DNA of 64,000 nt from Paracyclopina nana (Eukaryota > Arthropoda > Copepoda > Cyclopoida > Cyclopettidae), in NCBI GenBank assembly GCA_019096065.1, contig JAGUCH010000002.1:2492501-2556500 (forward strand), written 5' to 3'. The notes beneath the pieces were generated by a model. It was not told where the DNA came from. It did not search any database and saw only the letters and a program-made list of their open reading frames with translations. Both the position numbers and the translations under genes were made by a program. This document shows positions 29,600 to 40,684 of the stretch, in pieces. How positions within the stretch are numbered: the stretch's first letter is position 1; every line of letters begins with the position of its first letter.

Positions 29600-30538
29600 A
29601 TGATGGAAAGTAATCCTTGGTTTGTGGACTCTTTGACGCAGTTCCAGTACTACTGTTGCCCTGAATGTGATGATAAATTGAAAGAGCAGCAAGATCTCAT
29701 TAAACATGCTTATGACAAGCATCCTAAGGTAACAAAAAATATTTGCATACGTAGTCAAAATTGATGATGTAATGATTTAAAGGCCATTGAAGCATTTGAA
29801 GCCAAATTCACTTTGGGAAAGCCTGCTCACACAGAAGAAGCAACAAGAACCATTGAATGTGACCATTGCTCCGAATTGTTCAACAAAAAGGCCGCCTTGA
29901 AACGTCATTTATCCATACACCATTTATTGCAAGATCAGTTCAGTTGCAAAAACTGCCAATTGAAATGTGATGGCTTAAACAGTTTCAGTCAGCATAAAAA
30001 GACATGTAGATTTAATGAGATGGAAGTCTACAAGTGCCCTAAGTGTGATCTGTTGTCCAAATCTAAAAGTCTTCTAAAACTTCATTTGCAAGAGAACCAT
30101 GATATAATCAATTGTGAAGTTTGTGGAATTTGTGGCCTTATCATCTCAAAATCAAAGTACCTGAAAAGACATATTGAAAGTGTGCATCTGAAGCTAAAAA
30201 ATCATGTTTGTCACTTGTGTGGAAAAGGCTTCTCCAGACCTGTTGCCTTGAAAGAGCACATCTCAAGAGTTCATGAAATGGCTGGAAAATATGCATGCTC
30301 CAAGTGTACATTTCAAGCTATGAGCTCAAAAGAACTGGAGGTTCATGTCAATGGAAGCCATGAAAAACGTGTCAGGTTTCAGTGCAACCAGTGCCAATTT
30401 GCTTCATTCAGAAAAGGAGGCTTACAAACTCATATCAAAATTGTACATGAAAAGTATAAGCCAAACAAATGTGAGATGTGCCCTTGTGCATTTGTTGCCA
30501 AAAGAGATTTGATTAAGCACAGAGAGAAAAAGCACTGA
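29600..30538 (+). CDS. u20: short cap-finger plus 8-finger C2H2 protein, two exons
   Basis: The exons are 29600-29728 and 29783-30538 (294 aa), joined phase 0 after H-P-K by a 54-nt intron (acceptor tttaaag, weak). It starts Met-Met with N-P-W at 5-7. The linker is only about 25 residues and not acidic. Its eight fingers resemble the second half of u18 (fingers 7-14), complementary to u19, which keeps the first half. The acceptor is 28 nt upstream of the ATG. It is one of the smallest complete members. Confidence 0.82.
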
Positions 30539-30567
30539 TATTTCTTACTTTCAGGTGATCTTTCACC

Positions 30568-32033
30568 ATGGAGCCATTGGTGGCTATTCACCAAGAGAAC
30601 AATCCATGGGCAGTGGATTCTCTGATGAGATTCAGCTACTTTTGCTGCCCTGAATGTGATAGAAGGTGCCAAGCTAAGCAGGAATTCATAAACCACGCGT
30701 TTGAAAACCATCCTGTTGTAAGTTCATATTAATTGACTTTGATAAATGAATGGCATTTATAATTAATTTTTGCTTTTAGGGCGCATTTGCTTTGTATGCT
30801 ATAAAGGATATTTCAATTGCTGGCGTTGAATTTCCTTTACATAAAGAGGAGCCCAAATTCGAAGAAGATAATGCAGAAACTAAACCTGGTTTTGACACAA
30901 GGGACTTAACATCTGATGCTAGTAAAGGAGACATTGATGAGCTAAATGTATTTGAGGAGGATCGTGATAGTGATTTTGAAGATATTAAGGGTGATTTTAA
31001 GTGCCTAGTTTGTAGGAAAATATTTGACACTGCAGTTAAATTAAGCAGCCATGCTTGCACCAAAACAATTGGTGAAGGAAAACTGGACCGAAAAATGAAA
31101 AGCATCTCTAAACTCAAGACTGGAGATGATGGTTTTGTTTGTGAGCACTGTGACTACAAAGGTAAAAATGAAGTATATTTGATGGCACATATCAAGAAGA
31201 GACATAACAAGGAAAATGGCTTGACTTGTGATGGCTGTAATGAAAAATTCAATTCTAATCATATGCTCCGTATGCATATGCTGAAAGAGCACAGAGTTGG
31301 AAAAGATGTTGAGAGATGTTTGTGCAGCTTGTGTGGCAAAACCTTGGTTGGCAAGAGCAATTTCAAGAAGCATGAGAGGGAAAAACATGGCATCGACAAC
31401 ATAAATCGAAAGCGAATAGTCAAACCATTAAAGTTGGAGTGCTCAAAATGCTTCAACTGCTTCAACTCCATCAGCATTTTGAATGAGCATTCTATCGACT
31501 GCTTTGGTGAATCAAAAGAGTTTCCATGCATCCATTGTGATTTGAAGTTGGCTTCAGGATCAGTGCTTAATTTACACCTGAAGGCGGATCATGGTGTTGG
31601 TGAAATGTACACTTGTCATGTTTGTGGCAAATGCTTCAAGCGCAAGATTTCAGTTGACAGCCACATCAAAGTTGAGCATGAAAACGTCAAAGACCATGTT
31701 TGCCACTTGTGCGGGACAGGCTTTGCACGTGCCCAAGGGCTTAAATTTCACATTCAGCGAGTCCATGAGCATTCTGGAAGATATGCTTGTGAATACTGTG
31801 AGTTTAAAACTGTTGCACAGATGAAGCTGGACATTCATGTCAATGAAGTGCACACAAAAGCCATCAAATATCCTTGCCGAGAGTGCAACTTTTTCTGCTA
31901 TCGCAAAGGAGGTCTTCTGGCTCATGTGAAAACCGTGCACTTAAAACTGAAACCTCATGAGTGTTCTGTGTGTTCCGAAGCTTTTGTGAGAAGAAAAGAG
32001 CTTGAAAAGCATAAATCTACTACTGGTCACTAA
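30568..32033 (+). CDS. u21: cap-finger plus 11-finger C2H2 protein, two exons
   Basis: The exons are 30568-30717 and 30780-32033 (467 aa). The 62-nt intron is phase 0 after H-P-V. N-P-W is at 12-14 and the start is in a caccATGG context. The second exon opens with a diverged form of the linker seen in u22-u28 (Y-A-I-K-D-I-S-I-A-G-V-E-F-P). Eleven fingers include the block hallmark C-G-K-T-L-V-G-K-S-N-F-K-K-H-E-R-E-K-H and end with an H-x5-H finger. The nearest relatives are u22 and u24. Confidence 0.87.
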
Positions 32034-32070
32034 TATGAAAAAAAAATTTCATTTTCAGACATGAGAAACA

Positions 32071-33453
32071 ATGGAAAGATTATCAGTTGAGAACCCTTGG
32101 GATGTCAGGTCAATCTATGACTTTAGCTACTTTTGTTGTCCAGAGTGTGATGTGAGGGCGAGGACAAAGCAAGATTTTGTCGATCATGCATCAGAAAAGC
32201 ATCCAAAGGTACCTCTCACTGAATATCGATACTTGTTCTTTATTTAACAACTTAAATTGGATCACCTATTATTTTAGGCAATGGATGCCTTCCAGTTGAT
32301 CTCTGATGGATCTCTGAATGATGTCAAATTACCTGCTTTTAATAGCGTGCCTGTTGAGTGTTTTTCTGGCCTTGAGGAAAAAGAGCTTAAGAGTGAGGCA
32401 ATTGAAGATTTGCTCCTGAATGAGCTTGGAGACTCACCATCAGCAGACTACATATTTGATGATGGTGAGCCAGCTGAGCTTGATTCATCTCTCAGTGAAG
32501 ATGAACCATTGGCAAAAAAGAAGAGAGCAGTGGCAAAACGTAATGCTTTCAAATCATGCAAAATGTGCAACTTTAGGGCTAAGAACTCAACTATGTTAGT
32601 GAATCATGTGAGGAAAATCCATAATACTGAGAGTGCTCATTCATGTCATGAATGTAAAGAAGTATTTCAATCAGGACACTCGCTGAAAGTGCATTTGTGG
32701 AATATTCATCGGCAAGGAAAAGGAAGTGAAAAGTGCCTATGCAGCCTATGTGGTAAAACCATAATTGGAAGAAGCAACTTTAAAAAGCATGAGAGGGAAA
32801 AGCATGGAATAATAAGTGCAGCATTTGTTCAACGCAGAAAACCCACCAAAATTGAGTGTGACAAATGCAAAGCTGATTTCCTCTCTCCCAAGTTGCTGAA
32901 TGAGCATTCCATAGAGTGCTTAGGTGATATCAAGAATTTCAAGTGTCCCCAGTGCGACATTCATTGGGTGTCTGGTGGATCCTTAAATGCTCATCTGAAA
33001 ATTGACCATGGTTTTACTGAAATGTACACTTGCAACATCTGTGGTAAATGTCTAAAAAAGAAGGCATCACTTGAGAGCCATGTCAAAGTTGAGCATGAAA
33101 AGATCAAGGATCATATATGCCATTTATGTGGCTCTGGCTTTGCCAGAGCTCAAGGGCTTCGATTTCATATGCAGAGGGTCCATGAACATTCTGGCAAGTA
33201 TGCATGTGAATATTGCAGTTTCCGAACTGTTGCTCAAATGCAGCTGGACATTCATGTCAATGCTGTTCACACAAAAAGTAAAAAGTTCAACTGTGATAAC
33301 TGCAACTTTTTCTGCTTCCATCGACAAGGACTTTTAGCCCATGTCAAGACTGTGCATTTAAAGCTCAAGCCTCACCAGTGTTCAGTTTGTAGTGAAGCAT
33401 ACGTCCGAAAAAAAGACCTGGAAAAGCACAAAGAGACATCTGGTCATTCATAA
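32071..33453 (+). CDS. u22: cap-finger plus 10-finger C2H2 protein, two exons
   Basis: The exons are 32071-32208 and 32278-33453 (437 aa), with a 69-nt phase-0 intron after H-P-K. The first ATG after the acceptor (32061) is out of frame and its ORF overlaps the real start, so leaky scanning is implied. Exon 2 starts with A-M-D-A-F-Q-L-I-S-D-G-S-L-N-D-V-K, the DGS linker motif shared through u28. Ten fingers are colinear with u21 minus its first, again with the C-G-K-T-I-I-G-R-S-N-F-K-K-H-E-R hallmark. Confidence 0.87.
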
Positions 33454-33481
33454 AAATGTTTTCTTTTGCAGGGCATGGAAT

Positions 33482-34735
33482 ATGGACATCATTGAGGAGA
33501 ATCCTTGGTGTGTGTCATCTCTCTATGATTTTTCTTACTTTTGCTGCCCTGAATGTGACACGAAATGGCAAGACAAGCAGGAGTTTGCTGATCATGCATT
33601 TTTCACCCATCCTAAGGCTATCGTTCCTCTACAGCAAATAGTTGATGGTTCCATTGATGGAATAAAGTTTTCGGAGAACCTCCTAATCAAAACTGAAGAT
33701 GCCTTCCCACTTCCAGGTTCAATTAACGAAAATTCTGTGCTTCAACATCAATCTACGACCAACAAGCTCAGTATTGAGCCTGCATCCAAGTCACTGTGGA
33801 AGTCAAAGAGGCCAAGTTTAAAACTTGTTGATAGTTTTGAGGAAGGGCTGGACAGTGAAACGTGCGGTTTCGAACATGCACCATCTACCAAGAAAAAGCA
33901 AAGTAGTAAGAAGAGTACTAAAAAAGTCACAGTGACTTGCTATGACTGCAATGAACAATTTCCTTCAGAGAAGTCATTGAAGGATCATGTGGAAGCAAAA
34001 CATAGCAGTGATGAGTGCTTATGTACACTTTGTGGCCAAACCATTATAGGAAGAATCAAAATGCTGAAGCATGAAAGAGTAAAGCATCATATTGGTGCCT
34101 CAAAGAAAAGGCAAGTCCCTAGAAAGCTTAATTGCTCAAAGTGTTTTAGTGAATTGGAGTCACCTGGAATGTTGGATAAACATCTGGTGGTTTGCCAAGA
34201 AGCCAACAATAGCTTTGCCTGTCAGGAGTGTGGGACGAATTGGGCTGCAGGAGAATCCTTGAATGCTCACATGAAGATTGATCATGGTACTCCAAGCATG
34301 TACACTTGCAACAAATGTGGTAAATGTTTCAAGCGAAATGTGTCCTTGAGGAACCACATGAAGATAGAGCATTACAAGATCAAGGATCATGTGTGCCACA
34401 TTTGTGCTGCAAGCTTTACTCGTGCCTCAGGACTTCAATTCCATATGCAACGTATTCATGAACACTCTGGAAAGTATGCATGCACCTACTGTGACTTTCG
34501 AACAGTGTCTAAAAATGATTTGGGCATTCATGTCAATGCCGTTCACACAAAGGCAGAAAAGTTCCACTGTGAAGAGTGCACTTACTTTGCATACCATCGA
34601 CAGGGTTTGTTGACTCATATAAAAAATGTGCATCTCAAGCTGAAGCCTCACAAGTGTCAAGTGTGCAATGAAGCATATGTTCGGCGAAAAGAATTAGAAA
34701 AGCACAGAGCATTAACCGGCCACTATCAGTTATGA
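33482..34735 (+). CDS. u23: cap-finger plus 9-finger C2H2 protein
   Basis: A 417-aa protein with no intron at the cap junction: H-P-K runs straight into A-I-V-P-L-Q-Q-I-V-D-G-S-I-D-G-I-K-F, the same linker that is split by an intron in u22 and u24. The linker has I-K-T-E. An out-of-frame ATG at 33475, 3 nt after the acceptor, opens a six-codon ORF overlapping the start at 33482. Nine fingers include C-G-Q-T-I-I-G-R. The gap to u22 is 28 nt. Confidence 0.89.
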   Translation: MDIIEENPWCVSSLYDFSYFCCPECDTKWQDKQEFADHAFFTHPKAIVPLQQIVDGSIDGIKFSENLLIKTEDAFPLPGSINENSVLQHQSTTNKLSIEPASKSLWKSKRPSLKLVDSFEEGLDSETCGFEHAPSTKKKQSSKKSTKKVTVTCYDCNEQFPSEKSLKDHVEAKHSSDECLCTLCGQTIIGRIKMLKHERVKHHIGASKKRQVPRKLNCSKCFSELESPGMLDKHLVVCQEANNSFACQECGTNWAAGESLNAHMKIDHGTPSMYTCNKCGKCFKRNVSLRNHMKIEHYKIKDHVCHICAASFTRASGLQFHMQRIHEHSGKYACTYCDFRTVSKNDLGIHVNAVHTKAEKFHCEECTYFAYHRQGLLTHIKNVHLKLKPHKCQVCNEAYVRRKELEKHRALTGHYQL

Positions 34736-34770
34736 AGATGTATTTTTATTTATTTTTGCAGGCATGGATT

Positions 34771-36321
34771 ATGGAGCCTAATATTGACATCAAGTTGCTA
34801 AATCCTTGGCACGTGGAGTCCCTCTATGATTTCTCTTACTTTTGCTGCCCTGAATGTGACAGCAAATGGCAGTCCAAGCAAGACTTTGTGAACCATGCAT
34901 TGCATCGTCATCCTCAGGTAAGTTGTTCAACACATTTCTGATGGCTTAGTTAAGTGATTACCTCATTGCAGGCAATGACACCACTTCAAAGCATAAAAGA
35001 TGGATCCATACAGGATATCAAATTTCCTGACCCTTCCGAGATAAAAATTGAGCTTGACTCAAGGGAGGAGCTCGGTGAAGCTTTGGGGAGTGAACCAAAT
35101 AAGCCAGTGATACAAAGAGTTCCCAAAGCTGAAGTAGGAGATGCTCTGGAAGCTAAATATGACAACACCTCTGAAGACCTAATGCAAGCTGGCGATGAAG
35201 AGTTCCTAGATGACCTTCCCAATGATGACATCAGTGACATTGATGATGACAGTGATTTTGGAGGTGAAGATGAACTGAGGGCCGATTTGCAGTGTGCCAT
35301 ATGCAAGGAGAGCTTTGATGAGGCTGATTCTTTAGAACATCATGAGTGTTCAGAGATAGCAGAGGACTATGAGACTAAACCTAATAGGAAGAAAAAAAAG
35401 ACCAGCAGTAAGGCAGGTTTCAGCTGTGACATATGTGACTTTACAGCCAAAACCCCCAAGTTCCTAATAGCCCATGTGAAAAACATTCACAAAAACAAGG
35501 AGAGCTTAGGCTGCTCTGAATGCAATGAGACTTTTCCTTCAGTTGGCCAACTGAGATTACATTTAGCCAAAGAGCATCGGATGAGCCGGAAGCCAGAAAA
35601 ATGTTTGTGCACCTTATGTGGCAAAACCTTGATTGGAAGGAGCAACTTGAAGAAGCATGAGAGGGAAAAGCATGGCATTGACAATGCAAAGTTTATCCGT
35701 AAAGACCGACTTGTCAAAATTGAGTGCCTCAAGTGTGAAGAAAAGTTTGACTCTGTGGCAGTGTTAGATGCCCATTTGATTGAGTGCACTGGGGAGTCAA
35801 ACAAATTTCCTTGCATCAATTGCGATACCAAATGGGCAAATGGTTATGTGCTGAACATTCACTTGAAGGTTGACCACCAAATGACTGAGATTCACACTTG
35901 CGACAAGTGTGGCAAATGCCTCAAGAAAAAGGTCTCATTGTCAAGCCACATAAAGGTCGATCATGAAAACATCAAAGACCATGTGTGTCATCTGTGTGGT
36001 AGAGGCTTTGCTCGTCAACAAGGGCTGCAGTTTCACATAAAGCGAGTGCATGAGAACTCTGGAAAGCATTTTTGTGATAGGTGCTCGTTCAAAGCTATCA
36101 CCAAGCCAGAGTTGGAGATTCACATCAATGAGGTGCACACAAAGGCCATTAAATTTCATTGTCAGCAGTGCAACTTCTTCTGCTATCGCAAAGGCGGACT
36201 AGCGGCACATGTGAAAAATGTGCATTTGAAGCTTAGACCTCATCAGTGTGACACTTGTGGACAAGCATTTGTTCGAAGAAAAGAGCTGGAGAAGCACAAA
36301 GAATGGTCAAATCACAGCTGA
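34771..36321 (+). CDS. u24: cap-finger plus 11-finger C2H2 protein, two exons
   Basis: The exons are 34771-34917 and 34972-36321 (498 aa), with a 54-nt phase-0 intron after H-P-Q. As in u23, an out-of-frame ATG (34764) sits 2 nt after the acceptor and its five-codon ORF overlaps the main start by 7 nt. The linker carries the DGS motif (Q-S-I-K-D-G-S-I-Q-D-I-K-F-P), then I-K-I-E and a long acidic stretch. There are eleven fingers, with the C-G-K-T-L-I-G-R-S-N-L-K-K-H-E-R hallmark at about 35607-35670. Confidence 0.88.
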
Positions 36322-36403
36322 TGAAAAACACACACTCATGCATTTATTCATTTCTAGTTTTATGCTCTAATGACTTGTGCTTTTCTCTTTCAGGAAGGTG
36401 ATC

Positions 36404-38254
36404 ATGGCTGATGATATCTTAAGATCTGGTATCCTGGATCACCCTTGGGCTTTGCCATCTATCTATGACTACCAATTTTTCTGCTGTCCTGAATGTGCTT
36501 TTAAAGTGTCTGAGAAGCAGGATTTCATTGACCATGCATATGTGGACCATCCTGGATCAGTTGAGGGATTGTCTCAAATCCAAGATGGCTCTCTATGTGA
36601 CATTTTCCTGCCATGGAGAAGTGGGAATAATGATGCAGAGCCCATAAAAGAGGAACACACTGAGGACAAAATTGATGCCTTGTTCACCAAGGATTATGAT
36701 GAATCCAACCTGAGTCTCTCTGAGATCGATGAATTTGACTCTAAAAGAAGAAGATCGACCAGGAGACGCCCAACGAAGCCTGAATCAGACTCTGATGATG
36801 GCTGTGAGGACACTGACGAAGATTATTCAGAGACAGAAGAAAAGGCTGCACGAGTGAAAAGGAGAGCTGACAATGATGAGGCCAGTGGTCGACCTCGAGT
36901 GAAATATCAAAGAGCTCCCAAAATTGTGTGTGACATTTGTGATTCCTCCAAAAAATACGAGTCTGTGAATGAGTTGGAAGATCACGTGGCCAAAGCCCAT
37001 GTTGACAAGAAGAGCAAATTTTCCTGCGAAAACTGTGATAGCATTTGGTCCACTGTGCACATTTTGGACACTCATTACTTCGTAGCTCACAAGGAGAGAC
37101 GCTACACGTGCGAAATTTGCCTGAAGGTGAGCTCTTCAAAGCGAAACAGAAGCTGCCATGTCCTTCAAGTGCACCAAGGTGTGAAAATTCGTCGGAAAGA
37201 AACGTGCAGCCTTTGTCAGTGGAAAGGGACAACCATGAAAGACCATTGGGACGAGAATCATCCAGACGTTCCGTATCCTTTCAAGTGCGCCCAGTGTGAC
37301 TACAGATCGATGACAAGAACCTTGCTAACTAGGCACATTCGCAACCTCCATTGCGAAAAACCTGAATCTGCCTTCCAATGTGATCAGTGTCCCTACATGT
37401 CGAGCAATCAGACAATTATGCGAAGGCACATTGAGTCGAACCATTTGAAAATCAAGAATTTCCAGTGCGATTTGTGTCCTCGTTCTTTCTATCAGAAATC
37501 CCTATTCCAAGAGCACTTGGTCAAAATTCATCGGCAGGAATTATCTGACCCTAAAGAAACCAAACGGATAAAAAGGAGGATTGCAAGTGAGCCTTATCAT
37601 TTTGCAAAAAATTAAAATCAATAATTTGTTTTTTTCTTGGCAGAAGTCTCTCAGGGGAGAGGAGTGGAGAGCATCAAACGCATATGCCAAAAATGCCAGC
37701 AGCCTGAGTTTGCAACAATCACTGAGTTTAATGATCATGTCCTTCAGTGCTATGGAGAGGAGCTCAACAGAAACGTGGAGTTTCGGTGCAAGTTCTGCCA
37801 GATGTTGTGGAACTCTGCTGAGGTCCTCCGATATCACCTGTTCATTGAGCACCAAAAGCCCAATGCTGTGTGTGACATTTGTGCTCTAGTCACTCCCACT
37901 ATGTATACCATTAACGTGCATAAGGAGAAAACCCATTTCACCATCAAGGATTTGAGCTGCAAGAAATGTGGCAAAGAGTTCCCAAACAATGACAGCCTCA
38001 AAAAGCACGACCAGAATGTGCACCTAAAAATCTACAAGTATTTGTGTGACAAATGTGACTACAAGTGTCAGACTGTGACAGCTCTCAAAATCCATGCCAA
38101 AGGCAAACACACGGACAACCCAGAGTTCAATTGCACTCACTGCGAATTTGTGGCTCCCAAATGGGGCACAGTGTCAAAACATATCAGGAGAGAGCATTCC
38201 AAGTTGCCAATTAAAAATTGGAAGAAGAAAAAGGCCATTCCAGAACAAGCTTGA
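36404..38254 (+). CDS. u25: cap-finger plus 13-finger C2H2 protein, two exons
   Basis: The exons are 36404-37586 and 37644-38254 (597 aa). The 57-nt phase-1 intron lies between fingers 7 and 8, the same place as in u26 and u27. The cap reads H-P-W instead of N-P-W (13-15). The linker has I-Q-D-G-S-L-C-D-I-F-L-P-W, I-K-E-E and a basic stretch (K-R-R-R-S-T-R-R-R) likely to aid nuclear import. Finger 4 is the block's short tryptophan finger (C-x2-C-Q-W-K-G-T...H-W-D-E-N-H). There are two candidate acceptors upstream, the nearer ending at 36393. Confidence 0.86.
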
Positions 38255-38288
38255 ATTGTGATGTTTATTTTTCTATTTCAGGCATGCA

Positions 38289-40658
38289 ATGGATAATCCT
38301 TGGCAGCTGAATTCCTTGTACGACTTGCAATATTTCTGTTGCCCAGAATGTGATTACAAAGCGCAAGAACGGCAAGGTTTCGTTGATCATGCTTTTTGGA
38401 GTCATCCTGGGATTGTGGACAACTTGTCGGCGATACAAGATGGATCTTTGGCAGATCTTTGCCTGCCTTGGAAGCTTAATGAGTCTCCAGGAATGAAAAA
38501 GAAGAAAACTTCTGAAGAACAGAATTATGTGCCTGAAAAGAGAAGAAAAAGAAAGCAAAGCTTCTTACAATGTGAAACGTGTTTGATTGAAGATTTCCAC
38601 AATTTGGCAGATTTAAATGAGCATGTCTTGTCAGAGCATCCAGAAATGGCTTCTCCCATCAAATGTGAAGAATGTGACACTGCTTATTCCAGTGGTAAAT
38701 TGTTGAGAATCCATTACAAAGATAAGCATGGAAAGCTCTTCTGTGATATTTGTGAACTAATGTGTGATTCTGGTGGTGAGCTGACAAATCACATGATTGA
38801 TGAGCACGCCAAAAAGCTGATTCAGTGTGGAGCTTCTCTTTGTGATTGGAGTGGAGCAGAAGGAGACATCAAAGAGCATTGGATGAAAAGGCATTCTGAT
38901 GAGGAATACCCCTTTTTGTGTAGTCAGTGCACTCACAAAACCCTAACTATATCAGCTTTGCAGTCTCACATCAAATATGTGCATGTGAAGGCAGAAGAGT
39001 TATTTGAGTGTACAAAATGTGCTTACATAGCTAGGAGCAAAGAGCATTTGAGAAGGCATGACAGAAGTATCCACTTGCTGGAAAAGGAATTCCACTGTGA
39101 TTTTTGCATCATCTCCTTTGGCAGCAAGCAAGGCTTGCAAAAGCATCTGCTGGGGATTCATCAAGTTGTGCAGCCAGAAGGGAAGAAAATGAAAGTCATC
39201 TCTGAGTCATTGTTGAAAAGAAAACTCATCCAATGTGGAAAATGCGATTGGAAAGGCACCAAAGGAGACATCAAAGAGCATTGGGAAGAGCAGCATCCTG
39301 ATGAGCCATATCCATATATTTGTGATAAATGTGCTCACAGGACATTAACGGCGACAGCACTGAATGCTCACGTCAGAAATCAGCATTTAGACACCGAAAT
39401 ACTCAAGTGCGAAAAGTGCTCATTTACAACGAGGACAAAGGAGAGGCTCAAAAGACATGACAAAAATATCCATTTGCAAGTCAGAGACTTCCAGTGCGAA
39501 TTTTGCCCTAGTGCCTTTCAAATAAGGCAAGATTTGCAAAAGCATCTCGTTGGGGTGCATAAAGTGGTTTTACCAGACGAGAAGAAGATGAAGAGCATCA
39601 CCAACGCATTAGGTGAGTGTGGTGATTTCAACGCGCGGGCCGAATTTAAATCTACATTAACATAATTTTCAGAACGGTCGCGTACCAGGAAGACCCGATT
39701 TGTATTCAGGCCTCAATGTGGGAAATGTAAGGAGACGTATTTTACAAAAGTGTCCGATTTGAGCAGCCATGTGCAGGAATGCTATGGAAATGAGCTTAAC
39801 AGAAGCATCGCATTCAAGTGTGATGACTGCGCCACCCTATGTGTCTCTGCTCAGGGGGGTCTCGTAAGTGAGTTCTTGACGCAAGTTTTGCATGCTAAAA
39901 TCACCAAATCTGTTTGTCTTAGCCTAGGTGGCGCTAGTAGTTCTTACTACATAGCGCGTGAGCTTAAGTGATGTGTCAGTCATGGAAGCAAGCGGGCTAA
40001 TCTCACGCGTCTTCAAAAGAGCTCCTAGATAAGTTCTGTATTTTTTAAAAAAGTATGCAATTTGGGCACTTTTTGATAATTTAAGGCAGGTTATGGAAAT
40101 TTTTGGAAGTGAAATCCACAGAATTATATTTAAATTTTGTCTTGAAGCCTACCACAGCTCAGTCAGACTGTGTGCTATAGTACAGCAGCGACAAGAACTC
40201 ACCTTATTACTATAGATCATCTTGTATCTGCTGAAGTGCTGGAATATCACATTTTCGTGGAACACGAACGAACCACCAAAGTGTGTGACATTTGTGGCAT
40301 CATTCTGTCCTCCATTACCAGCTACACGGTGAAACAGCACAAGAAAACGGTGCATTTTGGCATCAAAGCGCACAAATGCGACCGGTGTGACAAGGCCTTC
40401 TCGAAAAGCCAACAATTGCAGCAGCACATAAATTCAGTGCATATGAACATTTTTCGCTTCCATTGCGAGCAGTGTCCGTTCAAGTGCCAAAATATGAACA
40501 ACCTCAAGGCTCATATCATGAGCAAGCACACTGAAAATCCGGAATTCAAGTGTATTCATTGCGAGTTCGTTGCTTCCATTTACCAAAGACTGAGAAATCA
40601 CGTGAAAACAATGCATGCTCCAAGAGCTAGCATACCTAAAATTAAACTATCTCAATAA
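38289..40658 (+). CDS. u26: cap-finger plus about 17-finger C2H2 protein, three exons, with an insertion-derived intron
   Basis: The proposed exons are 38289-39612, 39673-39867 and 40216-40658 (653 aa), with N-P-W at 3-5. The first intron (60 nt, phase 1) matches the late intron of u25 and u27. The second (348 nt) is absent from paralogues; it interrupts a finger and contains a small inverted-repeat element. Splicing 39867 to 40216 keeps the frame but leaves about 11 extra residues between the Cys and His pairs of that finger. A four-finger block beginning with the W-G finger is duplicated (fingers 4-7 and 8-11). An out-of-frame ATG (38284) precedes the start. Confidence 0.78.
39868..40202 (+). 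mobile_element. Small inverted-repeat element (MITE or introner-like) inside u26
   Basis: A 335-bp AT-rich noncoding segment. Its left end, GTGAGTTCTTGACGC (39868-39882), matches the reverse complement of its right end (40188-40202) at 14 of 15 positions. Near-identical 10-nt copies of exon sequence (TGTCTCTGCT at 39842-39851, TGTATCTGCT at 40223-40232) lie outside it and look like a target duplication. The left inverted repeat itself supplies the donor GTGAGT. No transposase is encoded. The superfamily is not recognised. Confidence 0.6.
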
Positions 40659-40684
40659 TAATGATTATTTTTTCTACCTTTCAG

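Noticed and set aside
39750-39971. u26 ending at 39971 as a truncated protein
   Set aside because: The tail after 39867 is unlike any paralogue, while splicing to 40216 restores the rest of the finger series in frame. It remains possible if the intron is not spliced.
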